This document shows, piece by piece, positions 34,216 through 44,789 of a stretch of DNA of 64,000 nt (position 1 is the first letter of the stretch; the number at the start of each line of letters is the position of its first letter). The translations under genes were made by a program, and so were the position numbers. The stretch spans positions 3,997,068 to 4,061,067 of the forward strand of contig BCHH01000001.1 in NCBI GenBank assembly GCA_001599595.1, in the 5' to 3' direction. Under the pieces are notes generated by a model, which worked only from the letters and a program-made list of their open reading frames with translations, searched no databases and was not told the origin of the DNA. The DNA is from Beverwykella pulmonaria (Eukaryota > Ascomycota > Dothideomycetes > Pleosporales > Melanommataceae).

Positions 34216-36548
34216 GACTGCGTCTGCCACTTGGGCTTCTACCACTCAATGGTATTCGTGAATGCAGTTGCCAGTCGAGGGTGGTTTTCCAACGTCCAGC
34301 GGTGTATGGCAAGGGTTTGTTTTGACGTCGGTGGCATGTGGGTAGAGTTGAGGTTTGGGGAGACAGCACTCCAAATGGCTGTGGCGGCTGCCGATGGCAA
34401 TCCCTGGACAACAAGAGCCGACGGATCTGCGTCAAGGCGCAAGCTTGCTGGATCGAGGCGGATGATACGGAAATGAGTCTGAAATTGGATTCTGATCTGA
34501 AGTCGGGCGGCGGAAGAACACTGGCGGCTCGTTGCACTTGTCACACGATCTTCAGCAGGCAAGACCCGGTTTGAGCCAGCCTCTTTAGCCTTGCGTGCGA
34601 TACCTCTAATGTAGCGATATGATGGCCGTAATAAAATTTTAATGTGGAGAGAAATTTGCAGAAGGTAGCCAAACACTGCAGCGGTTGAAGGAGAGAGCGA
34701 CAGAGCGCAATCAAAAGGTAACAGTGCGCACAGCCAAAGACAAGCTGCCGTTCGAGGATGTCTGTGAACCCTGCAAGTCACCCGCACTTGTCCCTGAAGG
34801 TGGCTTCGCGCCATGGCTGGGCGGCGACGCTGATACGACGGACAGTTGCCATGAGCGGCAGCTCGCTTGGGGACGTGCGCGCCATGGAGTTGAACCAGTC
34901 GCAAGACACAAAGCCGCAAGAAGTGATGAAACGACGCCTCCGCCGGACTGTCTCGCTGGAGGTCACAAGCGCTAGCAGCAGCGTGCGGAGACCTTGGAGG
35001 CTGAGACTGAGTACTGTGTGAGCTGCGGGATGCTGAGGAGAGCGTCCAAGGGCGGATGGAGGGATCCAATGTGAGGAAGGCCAAGCAAAGAGCCGATGCG
35101 AGGCTTGGAGGCGTGGATCGCAATACGGCTCTGCTCAGGAGAACGCCCTAGTGCTGGAGATGAAGAGCAGCCGATTCGATAGCCCCGAGATACTTTGGTC
35201 GCCGTGCGCGAGGCTCGCCGTTTTTGTTGGGACCAGAAGGCCCATGGACCACAGGCGCCCGTTGCGATGGGGGAAAGGCGCAACGCCGAAAGGGGAATTG
35301 CGAACTCGGTGGTGCCCGATTCGGCACTGAGACCCGACGTTTGAAGGGCTAGTCTGGAGTCTCAGATGGCGTGGAGGCCGATGTTTCGGAATCGGTGAAA
35401 CGAGAGCCACACTCCGTCGAACACAGCGTGCCTGGAACAGATAAAGTTAGCCAGCCGGCATCATCTTGCCTCTGCGCAGTCGCAGTCATCAACGACCTTA
35501 ATTACTCCTCGAGTCCCTCTGTTCATGCGGCTTCCCGGATCCGGCCTCACGTCGCGACACAGGTGTCCATGAGGAGTCAGCTGACAAGAAGGTAAACCGC
35601 AACCTCTTCTCTCGCCACGGCATGTGCTGTAGACATTCATGTCCACTCCAATCTGTGAACCAGTTTCATCGACACTGCAAGTCCAGCACACTGCTGCTCG
35701 TGGCGTGCGGCCAAGCCTGATTCGCCAAGGTCCGCAGTTCGGAGAGGCTGCGCCCAGGTGTCTCTGTTCTGGCGCTTCCCCACCATTGGCGATGGATGCA
35801 TCGCCCCGCGAGCCACAAACAACTTTGAAGCTGCAAAGGTCTCATGAGGTGCCCTCTTGCGCGTCTTCTTACCGCCCCCCTCAGGCCTTCGCCTTCTACT
35901 GCTGTTCCTGTTCCCAGGCGGAGAGACAGCGCCCCGCTGCTTCAGGAACCAAAACGCGCTGGCTTCCCGCGCATTTCTAGACTGTTTGCTCCGGCGATGC
36001 TGCCACTCGATTTCGATATGCGTTTGCTCAGAAGGATTCAAAACACATGAATTGATCGAATCGCTGCCCCTCTCTTGCGTAAGCTTGCATGTTGCGTGCT
36101 GGCAGTCATGGATGGCGGGGCACCTTCCTGCACGTCCCGAAGACCCATTTCGGTGACGTGCCTGCAGGTGGAACGACGACAACTCAACACCACGCCTACA
36201 TGCCGCCGACTATCGCGTCCCCACGAGATCATTAGCTCTTGAGGCTCGTCAGTCTTTACCTCTTGTAGGATCGCTCTTGTGACCCTGCGTCTACGCGAGC
36301 CCCAGTTCGTACAACGGCGCGGGCGAAAGCGGACGCAGCATTCCCATTCGCACACGCGAGGACAGCCTTCTCCCGTACTCATTGGCCTGCGCCAAAGTGT
36401 ATACGGGCTTGGGTGTCATGAGCTAGGCCCCAGTGGAGATAGATGATTAAGTGGAAGAAGCGGTGACAGCTGTCTGTCCGGCTTAGAGCGGGTTATGTCC
36501 ATGTAGGTTGACTATCGATAAGCGGCTTCGGTGGGGCACTACGCTGTT

Positions 36549-36557
36549 GTATAAATT
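36549..36557 (+). promoter_or_regulatory. TATA-like box of INO1
   Basis: TGTATAAATTG about 395 bp upstream of the INO1 ATG, followed by pyrimidine-rich DNA (CTCTCACCACCTTTCTTCCCTC) typical of fungal transcription starts. Confidence 0.45.
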
Positions 36558-36721
36558 GTAGACGTCGTCTTTCACTCGCCCCTGCTCTCACCACCTTTCT
36601 TCCCTCTCTATCTTCCAACAGCTTTGCAAGTGACCAGCACCGTATTTTCCTACCTACCACCGCAATTTCACCAACCGGGCCACAGCCCAGATAACACCAC
36701 GTTTTCCAATCTCCTCAACTC

Positions 36722-36808
36722 GTATGTTTCCCCATCAGAAGCAGTGGCTTCACACCAAATAGGCCACGCCACCTCCCCTCTCCTAATGCATTGACTCACG
36801 CCGTACAG
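36722..36808 (+). other. Probable 5' UTR intron of INO1
   Basis: GTATGT donor at 36722, TTGACTCAC branch-like site near 36791 and CGTACAG acceptor at 36808, all within the leader. If spliced, it removes a minimal upstream ORF (ATG CAT TGA at 36786). Inferred from splice motifs only. Confidence 0.5.
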
Positions 36809-36943
36809 TTCCCACAACACATTCGCAGGCCGACGCTCAGCACCTTCGGGAGCAGCATCGGACTTAGACTACCGCAGATAAATCTGCGCAGTCCAGCCAA
36901 TCAAAATCAGCGCAGCCCACTCACGATCAACAACTCAATCAAC

Positions 36944-38620
36944 ATGGCTCCTCACGCCGAAGACGCCAGCGTCGGCTCTGCGAATGGTGGTGTAGGAATC
37001 GGAGGAACAACCCCGGCCCCGACCTCGGACCTCTTCGTTGTCAACTCCCCCAACGTCGAGTACACGGACGACTTCATCAAGACAAAGTACACGTACCGTA
37101 CCACGGCCGTCTCCCAGAACGCCAATGGTAAGTATGTGGCCGCGCCCAAGGAGACCCTCTATGACTTCAAGGTCGACCGCAAGATCCCCAAGGTCGGCGT
37201 CATGCTCGTCGGATGGGGTGGTAACAATGGAACCACGGTCACCGCTGGCATCATTGCTAACAAACGCGGCCTCGTCTGGGACACCAAGGAGGGTACTCAG
37301 GCTGCCAACTACTACGGCTCAGTCATCATGGGATCTACCACCAAGCTCGGCACCGATAGCACGAGCGGCAAGGAGATCAACATCCCCTTCCATGACCTGC
37401 TCCCCATGGTGCATCCTAATGACCTCGTGGTGGGTGGCTGGGACATCAGCAGCATGAACCTGGCCCAGGCCATGGATCGCGCCAAGGTCCTCCAGCCGTC
37501 CCTAAAGTCTCTCGTCCGCAAGGAGATGGCCAACATGAAGCCCCTTCCCAGCATCTACTACCCGGACTTCATTGCTGCCAACCAGGAGGAGCGCGCCGAC
37601 AACGTCATCCCGGGAACGAAGGCTTCCACGGCCCATGTGGAGCAGATCCGCAAGGACATCCAGTACGTATTGTACCCCTGAGACTGCATCAGACGTATCT
37701 TCTGACCACGGCCCAGAAACTTCAAGGCCGAAAACAACCTCGACAAGGTCATCGTACAATGGACTGCCAACACCGAGCGCTACGCCGACATCCTCGAAGG
37801 CGTCAATGACACGGCTGACAACCTTCTCAAATCCATTGAAGCTGGTCACGAGGAAGTTTCCCCCTCCACTGTGTTCGCTGTGGCCTGCATCCAAGAAGGC
37901 GTCCCCTTCATCAATGGCTCCCCCCAGAACACCTTCGTCCCAGGCGCAATTCAACTCGCCGAGCGCCACAACGCCTTCATCGGCGGCGACGACTTCAAGT
38001 CCGGCCAGACGAAAATGAAGTCGGCCCTGGTCGACTTCCTCATCAGCGCCGGCATCAAACTGACCTCGATCGCCTCCTATAACCACCTGGGTAACAACGA
38101 CGGCATGAATCTGTCCTCGCAGCGCCAGTTCCGCTCCAAGGAGATCAGCAAGTCCAACGTCGTCGACGATATGGTCGCCGCCAACACGGTGCTATACAAA
38201 GAGGGCGAGCACCCCGACCACACCGTCGTCATCAAGTACATGCCTGCCGTCGGCGATGACAAGCGTGCTTTGGACGAGTACTTCGCCGAGATCTTCCTGG
38301 GCGGCCACCAGACCATCAGCATCTTCAACGTGTGCGAGGACTCGCTGCTGGCTTCGCCTCTCATCATCGACTTGGTGCTTGTCACTGAGATCATGACGCG
38401 TATCCAGTGGAAGCCGCACGGCGAGGAGGCCGAGAAGTTTGCCGGCTTCCACAGCGTGCTGAGCATCCTAAGCTATATGCTCAAGGCCCCGCTTACCCCG
38501 ACGGGAACCCCTGTCATCAATGCTCTGGCTAAGCAGCGTGCCGCACTGACCAACATCTTCCGTGCCTGTGTCGGCCTCGAGCCAGAGAGCGACATGACAC
38601 TAGAGCACAAGCTGTTCTAG
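36944..38620 (+). CDS. INO1: Inositol-3-phosphate synthase
   Basis: Two exons, 36944-37662 and 37717-38620, phase 2, intron 37663-37716 (GTACGT...CTGACC...CCCAG), 540 residues. It converts glucose-6-phosphate to myo-inositol-3-phosphate with NAD+, the first step of inositol and phosphoinositide synthesis, in the cytosol. Signatures: [17 protein letters not shown] (NAD binding), [31 protein letters not shown], then [41 protein letters not shown], and NVVDDMV. The length agrees with yeast Ino1 (533). The start [11 protein letters not shown] is preceded by CAACATGG. Codon use is strongly C-ending, fitting a highly expressed gene. Confidence 0.97.
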
Positions 38621-39107
38621 GACCTCTGTTGTTCCTGCCTGCAAACCTTCCTCTCGGCCGCTGCACTCAACTCTAGGAAAGTTCGCGTCATGTTGATATG
38701 GACCACTTGGCTCAACGGTTTGACCTATTGGCTTGCGTCAGACAATCGGGCAGAGGGGTGGTGGAAAGGTGTGGTATCTTATGATGATTTGATTTATTTT
38801 GGACCAACTCTACACATTCCTTCATGCACTGCATTATACATACAAATCCTATGACTTGGTGCATAGCAAGAACATGTTCCATATTCGTGACTGCTTTGAC
38901 TTGTGAGACCAGAAAGCAAAAACTCCCGAAGCCCTTTAAGCCTACCTTCGTGCTAGATCAAATGTGGATCGCCTCTTGCGCGTGTCACTGAATGTCTTTT
39001 TGGCACAAGCTGGCATGCAAAAGTGATCGCCCATCATCACGCACACACTCCATGTTGGCACAGCCGACTAGATATAATGGGCATTTCGTAGAGAGTTATT
39101 ACATTCT
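38621..39107. other. Convergent intergenic region
   Basis: 3' ends of INO1 and of the OB-fold gene. No coding exon seen. Confidence 0.5.
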
Positions 39108-41156
39108 TTACATTTTCACACACCAGATGCACAGCCTGCCAACCTCACCTACCCCATCACCTGCAGGGATTTTTCTCTCATCCGGCTTTGGCGCTTTGAC
39201 CTTCCCCTTCTCTTCGATGCTTGCCTTCGGCTCTTCCTCGTCCACAACACCATCCTGCCTCTTCTTGTACAAATTTAGCCTCTCCCTTTTTCGATCCTTT
39301 GTTGCAGCATAAGTGTCGTCCTCCTCACGAATCTTTCGCATTGTACCCTCAAGGCACCAACCGAATCCCATCGAGACTCTCAGAAAGAATAGTCTATGCT
39401 CAAGAGTCTTCAGCACGTCGAGGGTAGAAGTGGCGAGTTGCTGAGCAGTGCGGCCGAGGAGCTGCTCCCACGCTGCATCAGAAAAGACTAATTTACCGCT
39501 GCTAACTTGGCCAGTTTCATCGATTACGGGACCGAGCTACACGGCTTGATTAGCTGTGATTTAGATAGGGTAGTGGCTGATAGGCTAAAGTAGGACTTAC
39601 GATGAGAGGGTTGATGCGAAGAGGCTTCCATTTTTCGCACTGTTTGCATTTTGCGGTCATTGAATTGGCAAAGATATGAATACCGCAGCTGTATTGAGGT
39701 TAGCTCTGTCTTGGGGCATTGGGATAAAGACTGGCCATTCAGTGCTCATGAGCATGTTGCGTTTGAAGTTGATGGCGATGTTGACTTCGGTGATCAGGAC
39801 GCTAATGTATCCCATGAATCTCTCTGTAACCCAGGGTAAGCCAGTGTACGAAAATCAAAGAGGCGCTATTGCAAATTAGTACCTTTGGGGTTCGCTCGAG
39901 CACTGCATCGGATAAGCAGACATTCTAGAGTCAAGGAGGATGAGAACTTACAACTCGTCGATATCAGCAAGGTTGTAGAGTATTCGTACTTCTGCCGTTT
40001 CTGCCGCTTTGGTATCGAACACTGAGGAAGTATCTCAATACCATATCTTACGCCCTAGGAAAAGTTTGACTCACCTTCATCGGGGAATGGCAGGTTGATA
40101 TGCTCTTTTTTTGTTAACCTCTGCGCTAATGCTTTCAGCCACAAAGCATCACTCATATCCGGATCAGTATCAACCCTTGTATTCGCATTGAGTGACAGAT
40201 GAGCTATCCTGTCGATCCTCCAGCCAGGATTCGAGATCATGAGTACCGTATGAGAAGGCTGCCATGCGGATGCCGAACCACATGCCACACCATAGAGCGT
40301 GAGTCTGGCTTCTGCTGTGTCATCGAACACGCCGATATTGATGAGTTCCACCAAATCTCCATTCCTGTTTTTCACTATACAGATAGCATCAGCGTACCAA
40401 TATTTATTCCAGATTTGGGGAACCTCACCCTTCTTGCGAGCACCGATGCTCTTGACACATACGAGCACCTTGCAGCCCTCTACATCATAACCACCATCCA
40501 TGAAGTTCTTGATCGTCATCAGGCCCGGCAACTGTTGAGTGTCCTTCCACCCGAACGGCTTCTTGAACATTGTGCCATTATCGCTTTTCTCATGGAGTAT
40601 AATAGAGCAGCTTCGCTCCCGCTCGGGAAAGATGGACGTGAAAAGCGGCGCTGCTGTTGGAGCAAATAACCCCTGCTCCCCATGCGAGATGTGTACGGTC
40701 CAGATGGTGACGAGCTGGCCGAGGCGAACTTTGTATTCGATATTAGCATACCAGAGTCGTACCTGCCATGCAATCAACATCACTTCCCCGTGGATCACAG
40801 TGAGATGGCAGTACCGTCAGCGCTCCAGAGTTATCGGCTACTGTGAGCTTCAGCAAGCCCCGTGCAGCAGCCTCCCTCTTGCTGGATTGGGGTATGTTGA
40901 AGAGGTTCACGATTCGACCCATGAAGGTGACGAATTTAGGGCCTGGCTCAAGTGCTCCGATGTCGACTTCTTCATATTCATGTACTGGAGCCCACAGCGC
41001 AGAAGAAGGGTGCAGCACCGCTTCTACCTCTTCAACCGTGAACCCATCGCCCGGCTCAGTGCTAGGGGACGACCCAGGGTGCGATGGGGAGGGTGTCAAT
41101 TCTTTCGATGGCGACAATGAGAAGAATGACTGTATCGAAGGGAACTGGCGCGCCAT
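39108..41156 (-). CDS. OB-fold/zinc-ribbon nucleic-acid-binding-like protein, with disputed exon
   Basis: Minus strand. Exon 1 40815-41156, intron 40763-40814 region (GTACTG...GGCAG), exon 2 40075-40762, intron to 40022, exon 3 39952-40021, last exons down to TGA 39108 with an intron at about 39541-39600. N-terminus MARQFPSIQSFFSLSP; then an OB-fold-like stretch FVTFMGRIVNLFN...LKLTVADNSGALTVRLWYAN and LGQLVTIWTVHISH; later CGIHIFANSMTAKCKQCEKW (zinc ribbon-like cysteines), LGPVIDETGQVSSGKLVFSD, WEQLLGRTAQQLA and FFLRVSMGFGWCLE. The pattern suggests a relative of RPA1/MEIOB-type single-strand binding proteins; this is an inference. Between 39,690 and 39,820 a protein-like stretch (VLITEVNIAINFKRNMLM, then STEWPVFIPMPQD) is one frame away from the CGIHIF exon, so either it is intronic (a 264-nt intron 39688-39951 fits phase exactly) or the gene has a frameshift. 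Confidence 0.6.
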
Positions 41157-41844
41157 TCTGGAATCGGTGCGGATGAGGTGGGTGAGTTGGGGTGCAAAGG
41201 TGAAATGTGAGTCTTGGATGGATAGGAAGGCACGATGAGCGGTCTCGGGGCTAAGTACCGCGAGCTCAGAGGAAGGAACGCGACAATGACACAGTTGACC
41301 CTTGTAAGCAGTGAGAAACGTGATTTACAATCGACGAGAAGGTCAAACATACTAAGATGTACATTCCAGACTTTCAGACTCGGCCACTGGCCTGCTCTTT
41401 GCTGACGACTACAAAAAGTGGCTATGCAATCCTGACGAGAGTTCAAAATGATCAGATTCGCCCTTCAAAATACCCTATATCTCCCAAGGGATGCTTTATT
41501 GACAAGAACACATTGACCTGAGAATTGAAAATGGTATTTACTTCGCCCCAAACACGATGCACGTATGACCCCCTCCCAAACTCCTCAACCGGCTCTGTTC
41601 CCAAATCCCCAGAGAAACACCAGCAGAAATGCTCATCATGACCGGAAATGAAACGAGATGAAATACGAACGCCCTGAGGCCAAAAAGCCATCAACAGAGG
41701 CTACCCAAGACCGACACTCGCTGAAAAAAGTAACTCCACATATATCATTCTCGTACAGGAACACCAACCTGTGAAGTCCCTTCATCATCTAGCAACCAGC
41801 TCATTCTTTCACAGATGCTCTGGAACCGCACATCCGTGAACACA
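41157..41844. other. Intergenic region
   Basis: Promoter of the OB-fold gene and 3' UTR of DSN1. No coding exon seen. Confidence 0.5.
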
Positions 41845-43801
41845 TTACGCATCGTTAAGCACTCCAGCTAAGCTCCTTAACACGTCACCCACACCGATGC
41901 CCTCACTTCCCACTTTTTCCTTACTTTCCCGGTCTCTCTGTTCCAACCTTTGTGCCGCAGCCCCAAGGACCTTACTTGCAACCCGCTCTGCAGTATTCCG
42001 GTATTGTTCAATTTTGTGTACACCATCGGCGAAGATGTCAATATTGGGTTCAAGTGAGGTGGAGAGCTTGGAAATATGAGTTTGGAGGGCGGACGGTGTC
42101 GTGAATGTGAATATTGATAATTGTGGCTGTTCGTCAATTATTGTGTCTGATGATCGTGGCTGCTGAAGTGTTGCGAGAATGGAAGCTTGTGAAGGATCGA
42201 GAAGGGATGCGTCAATGTCGGTGAGGGAGGGGATCTGTGTCTGTATTGAGGGTGGCAGTGGTGGAGGCAAGAGCTTTGACGCTGATGTCAGGGTTTCCCA
42301 CTCGGCCTTTTCTTCTTCGAGGCTGGGATGTTATTAGTAGGGAGACTTTACAGGCCATGGGGAACTTGTGGGGCCCTTACATTTTTATTTCCTCTTCTAG
42401 TTCTTCTAGTGCCGCTTGCATGCTCGTGTTCCGGGGGTTCGGTTTCTTGACTACTACCGTTGGGACCGTGTCTTCCTATTTTAATTGTTAGCCCTGAATT
42501 CTGCGTTTTAGAAGTTTATTATAACGTACTCTGCTGAACCAATCGAACAACTCGGGGTTATTCGCAAAATCTTCTATCAGCTCCTGCTGTATTGCACGCG
42601 CTAGAACATGTTAGTTGCTTTTGCATGCATTCCCTTAAGTCTGGAAGCACTTGCCTGACATGATCGCATTTGAATCCTTCACGTTGCCTGACGGCTTCTC
42701 TGGAAGCGCTCTCGATCCGCACCAGGTAAGTAGTTGCTTCATCCGCCTCGGTTCTGGCTGGCTTTGCTCAATGTACTTGTAAAAGTCACGGATTTGGATC
42801 TCCGAATGTGGCAACGCTGGAAGTTCGTTAGCTTGCCCGTTCAACTCAGCGGACCTTGACGTGGGAAGATCAGGGATTACTTGATCTTCCAATTGGATGG
42901 AACAGCTCGATATCAACGTACCGTTTGATAACCCGCTGTCAATCAGCGAACTCGCTCTCCTGCCCCGCATTCCTGTGCTGCTCCTCCGGTGTCCATCTTT
43001 GGATCCCTTCCGCATCTCCTTGTTTCGCGTGATAACCGGAGTGTCCGCAAAAGGTAGCATAATCTTGGTCGCACCTCCATCTCGTCTCTTAGCAGCATGG
43101 AGTTCGTTTTGTTTCGGTGTTTGAACTCCCACTTTAACAGGCACACTCTTATCGGCCGGCTGCGGCTCTGGTGCTGGAGTATTCTGCTTCTTTTTCTCAA
43201 CAGGCGCGCTATTCTTCGCGCGCTTCGGTGGCTGCGCTGTCTCCGGAATTCCTTCCAAATGCTCCTTCTCGGCGGATAAGCGCGCGGATCGCCGTCGTTT
43301 GTGCGTCTCAGTCTGCGCTGGCTCTGTCGCAGCAGCTGAGTCCCTTTTCCGACGCGATGGCACAGGTTTGAGGGGTTGTTCATATATAGGCTCTGGTGCT
43401 GGTTGCGTTTTTTCTGCGGTTCTTCGCGAGGTCCGGCGCGTGAACTGGAAACCATTGTCATCCTCGTCGTATGCTATAGCACTGTCAGCTTTCTTGTCCC
43501 TAGGATCCACTACCAGAACGTGTTTGTAACGTGTATTCCGCGCGTTATTGTACCCTATTGCCGCAACGCCAAAGTCCCTTCGCAATGTGACGAAATATCC
43601 ACACTCACCCGTCTTTGTAGCTTTCTTGCTTGCGCCATTGGTCCTCCTTCCCGTTCCGTTCACCTCCGTCTTCGGTCTTTTGGCTGGCGGCGCATCGTCA
43701 TCCTCAAAAGAGTGCTTCACACTCCTCCGTCGCGTTGTAGAGTGATTCGTGGCCATAGGATGCAATTGTTGTAAAGGGGATCTCGCGAATACGGCGTTCA
43801 T
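41845..43801 (-). CDS. DSN1: Kinetochore MIND-complex subunit Dsn1/Mis13
   Basis: Five exons: 43609-43801, 42655-43473, 42530-42600, 42381-42475, 41845-42322, all phases consistent, 551 residues. The Mis12-Mtw1/DSN1 domain is plain: LPHSEIQIRDFYKYIEQSQP, PEPRRMKQLLTWCGSRALPE, NAIMSARAIQQELI, DFANNPELFDWFSR, VVVKKPNPRNTSM, LEELEEEIK and a coiled C-terminus. The N-terminal half is basic and disordered with many R/K-S/T sites (for example MRKGSKD, HRRSSTGMRGRRASS), like the Aurora B sites known in this family. Intron 1 (43474-43608, 135 nt) is a multiple of three with no stop, so it looks coding if unspliced. Intron 2 (42601-42654) is GC-AG (CAG/GCAAGT...GTTCTAG). Dsn1 links inner-kinetochore CENP-C to the Ndc80 complex. 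Confidence 0.93.
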
Positions 43802-44789
43802 GAGTTCGGTTGCCGCGATGTTCTCGACGTAGGCGGGAGGTGAGGCGCGTGCATGGGCGGCGTCACGGCGACGCTCGCAGTTTCGGTGAAAAGGTGACGA
43901 TGATATATTCGGCGTAAATCGGCGCTGGTCTCCAAGATTGGCGATTAATGCGACGGGGCGTGGGTTGGTGTAGAGTTCCGCGGTTGACCGTGCGAGTTGG
44001 CGAGTTTCCTTCTAAGTGGAGATCGAGCACCAAGACCAAAACAACGCTAAACCGGATTAGTAACGCACATGACCCAACAACACACCAAACCCCCGCGGCG
44101 GTCACCGAGCCTCGGCGTCTAGTATCCTTAGAATCCTTTTACTCTATTCCTTTGTATTCTCACTCACCAAAATTATAATCTCGATACTCTGACGCGGTTC
44201 CTTCCATTCGCCGTATCGTGCATCGACGAGGGTATCAAAAGGCACAACGGGAAAGGCTGTAGTAGACAGACTTCAAGTTTGAACACAAAGAATGAGTATG
44301 AACGTTGATCAACACAATCTTGTTTTTTTAGCATTGGCAAAACAGCGCAGAACGAACCAACAGGGTATAAGCACGACATTGTTCCAAAAACTGCCAAAAA
44401 CTTCCATTCAAGAACCCAATCTTTCGGGTTTGGCAACGCTACAACATAACTCAAGCGTCGCGTCACATATCCAAACCCCAACACCTGGCCCAGCTTCGAA
44501 GATGTACTCGCAACGCCATGCGCAATACCCAGCGCATCGCACACCTAGTTAGTATTATCCCATAGAATAATGCTTATCATGCATCTCAATACTCCTCTAG
44601 CAGTTCTTGTATTCACTTGAAACAAGGGAAATTATATAATTAAAAGAGCAGTCATATTCTATACGCACTTATATCTGTTTACCATTTTCCCCTCAGCAGA
44701 CATCGACGCAAAATGATCTCGATTACTTAAAAGAAGCCCAACTTCGGTCCTGGCAAAGTAACCTTACATTCAGAAAACCCACCAAAAGC
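43802..44789. other. Intergenic region
   Basis: Promoter of DSN1 and 3' UTR of transketolase, both minus strand. A 123-codon minus-strand ORF (44173-44544, starting MCDALGIAHG) has no recognised motif and is listed only as a possibility. Confidence 0.45.

Larger units (their letters stand above)
34216..36943. other. Long divergent intergenic region (LIM / INO1)
   Basis: 2.7 kb. The segment 34230-36400 holds overlapping ORFs, the longest a 294-codon minus-strand frame (34239-35123), but their composition is low-complexity S/R/H/A with no motif, and opposing frames are open as well; I treat them as non-coding, probably the long leader of the LIM gene. From 36480 the sequence becomes the INO1 promoter. 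Confidence 0.45.

Noticed and set aside
34239..35123. 294-codon minus-strand ORF upstream of the LIM gene
   Set aside because: Low-complexity Ser/Arg/His/Ala composition, no motif, and several opposing frames are open in the same GC-rich DNA; more likely leader or intergenic sequence.
35637..36182. 181-codon minus-strand ORF in the INO1 upstream region
   Set aside because: Overlaps other open frames on both strands, no motif, sits in promoter-proximal GC-rich DNA.
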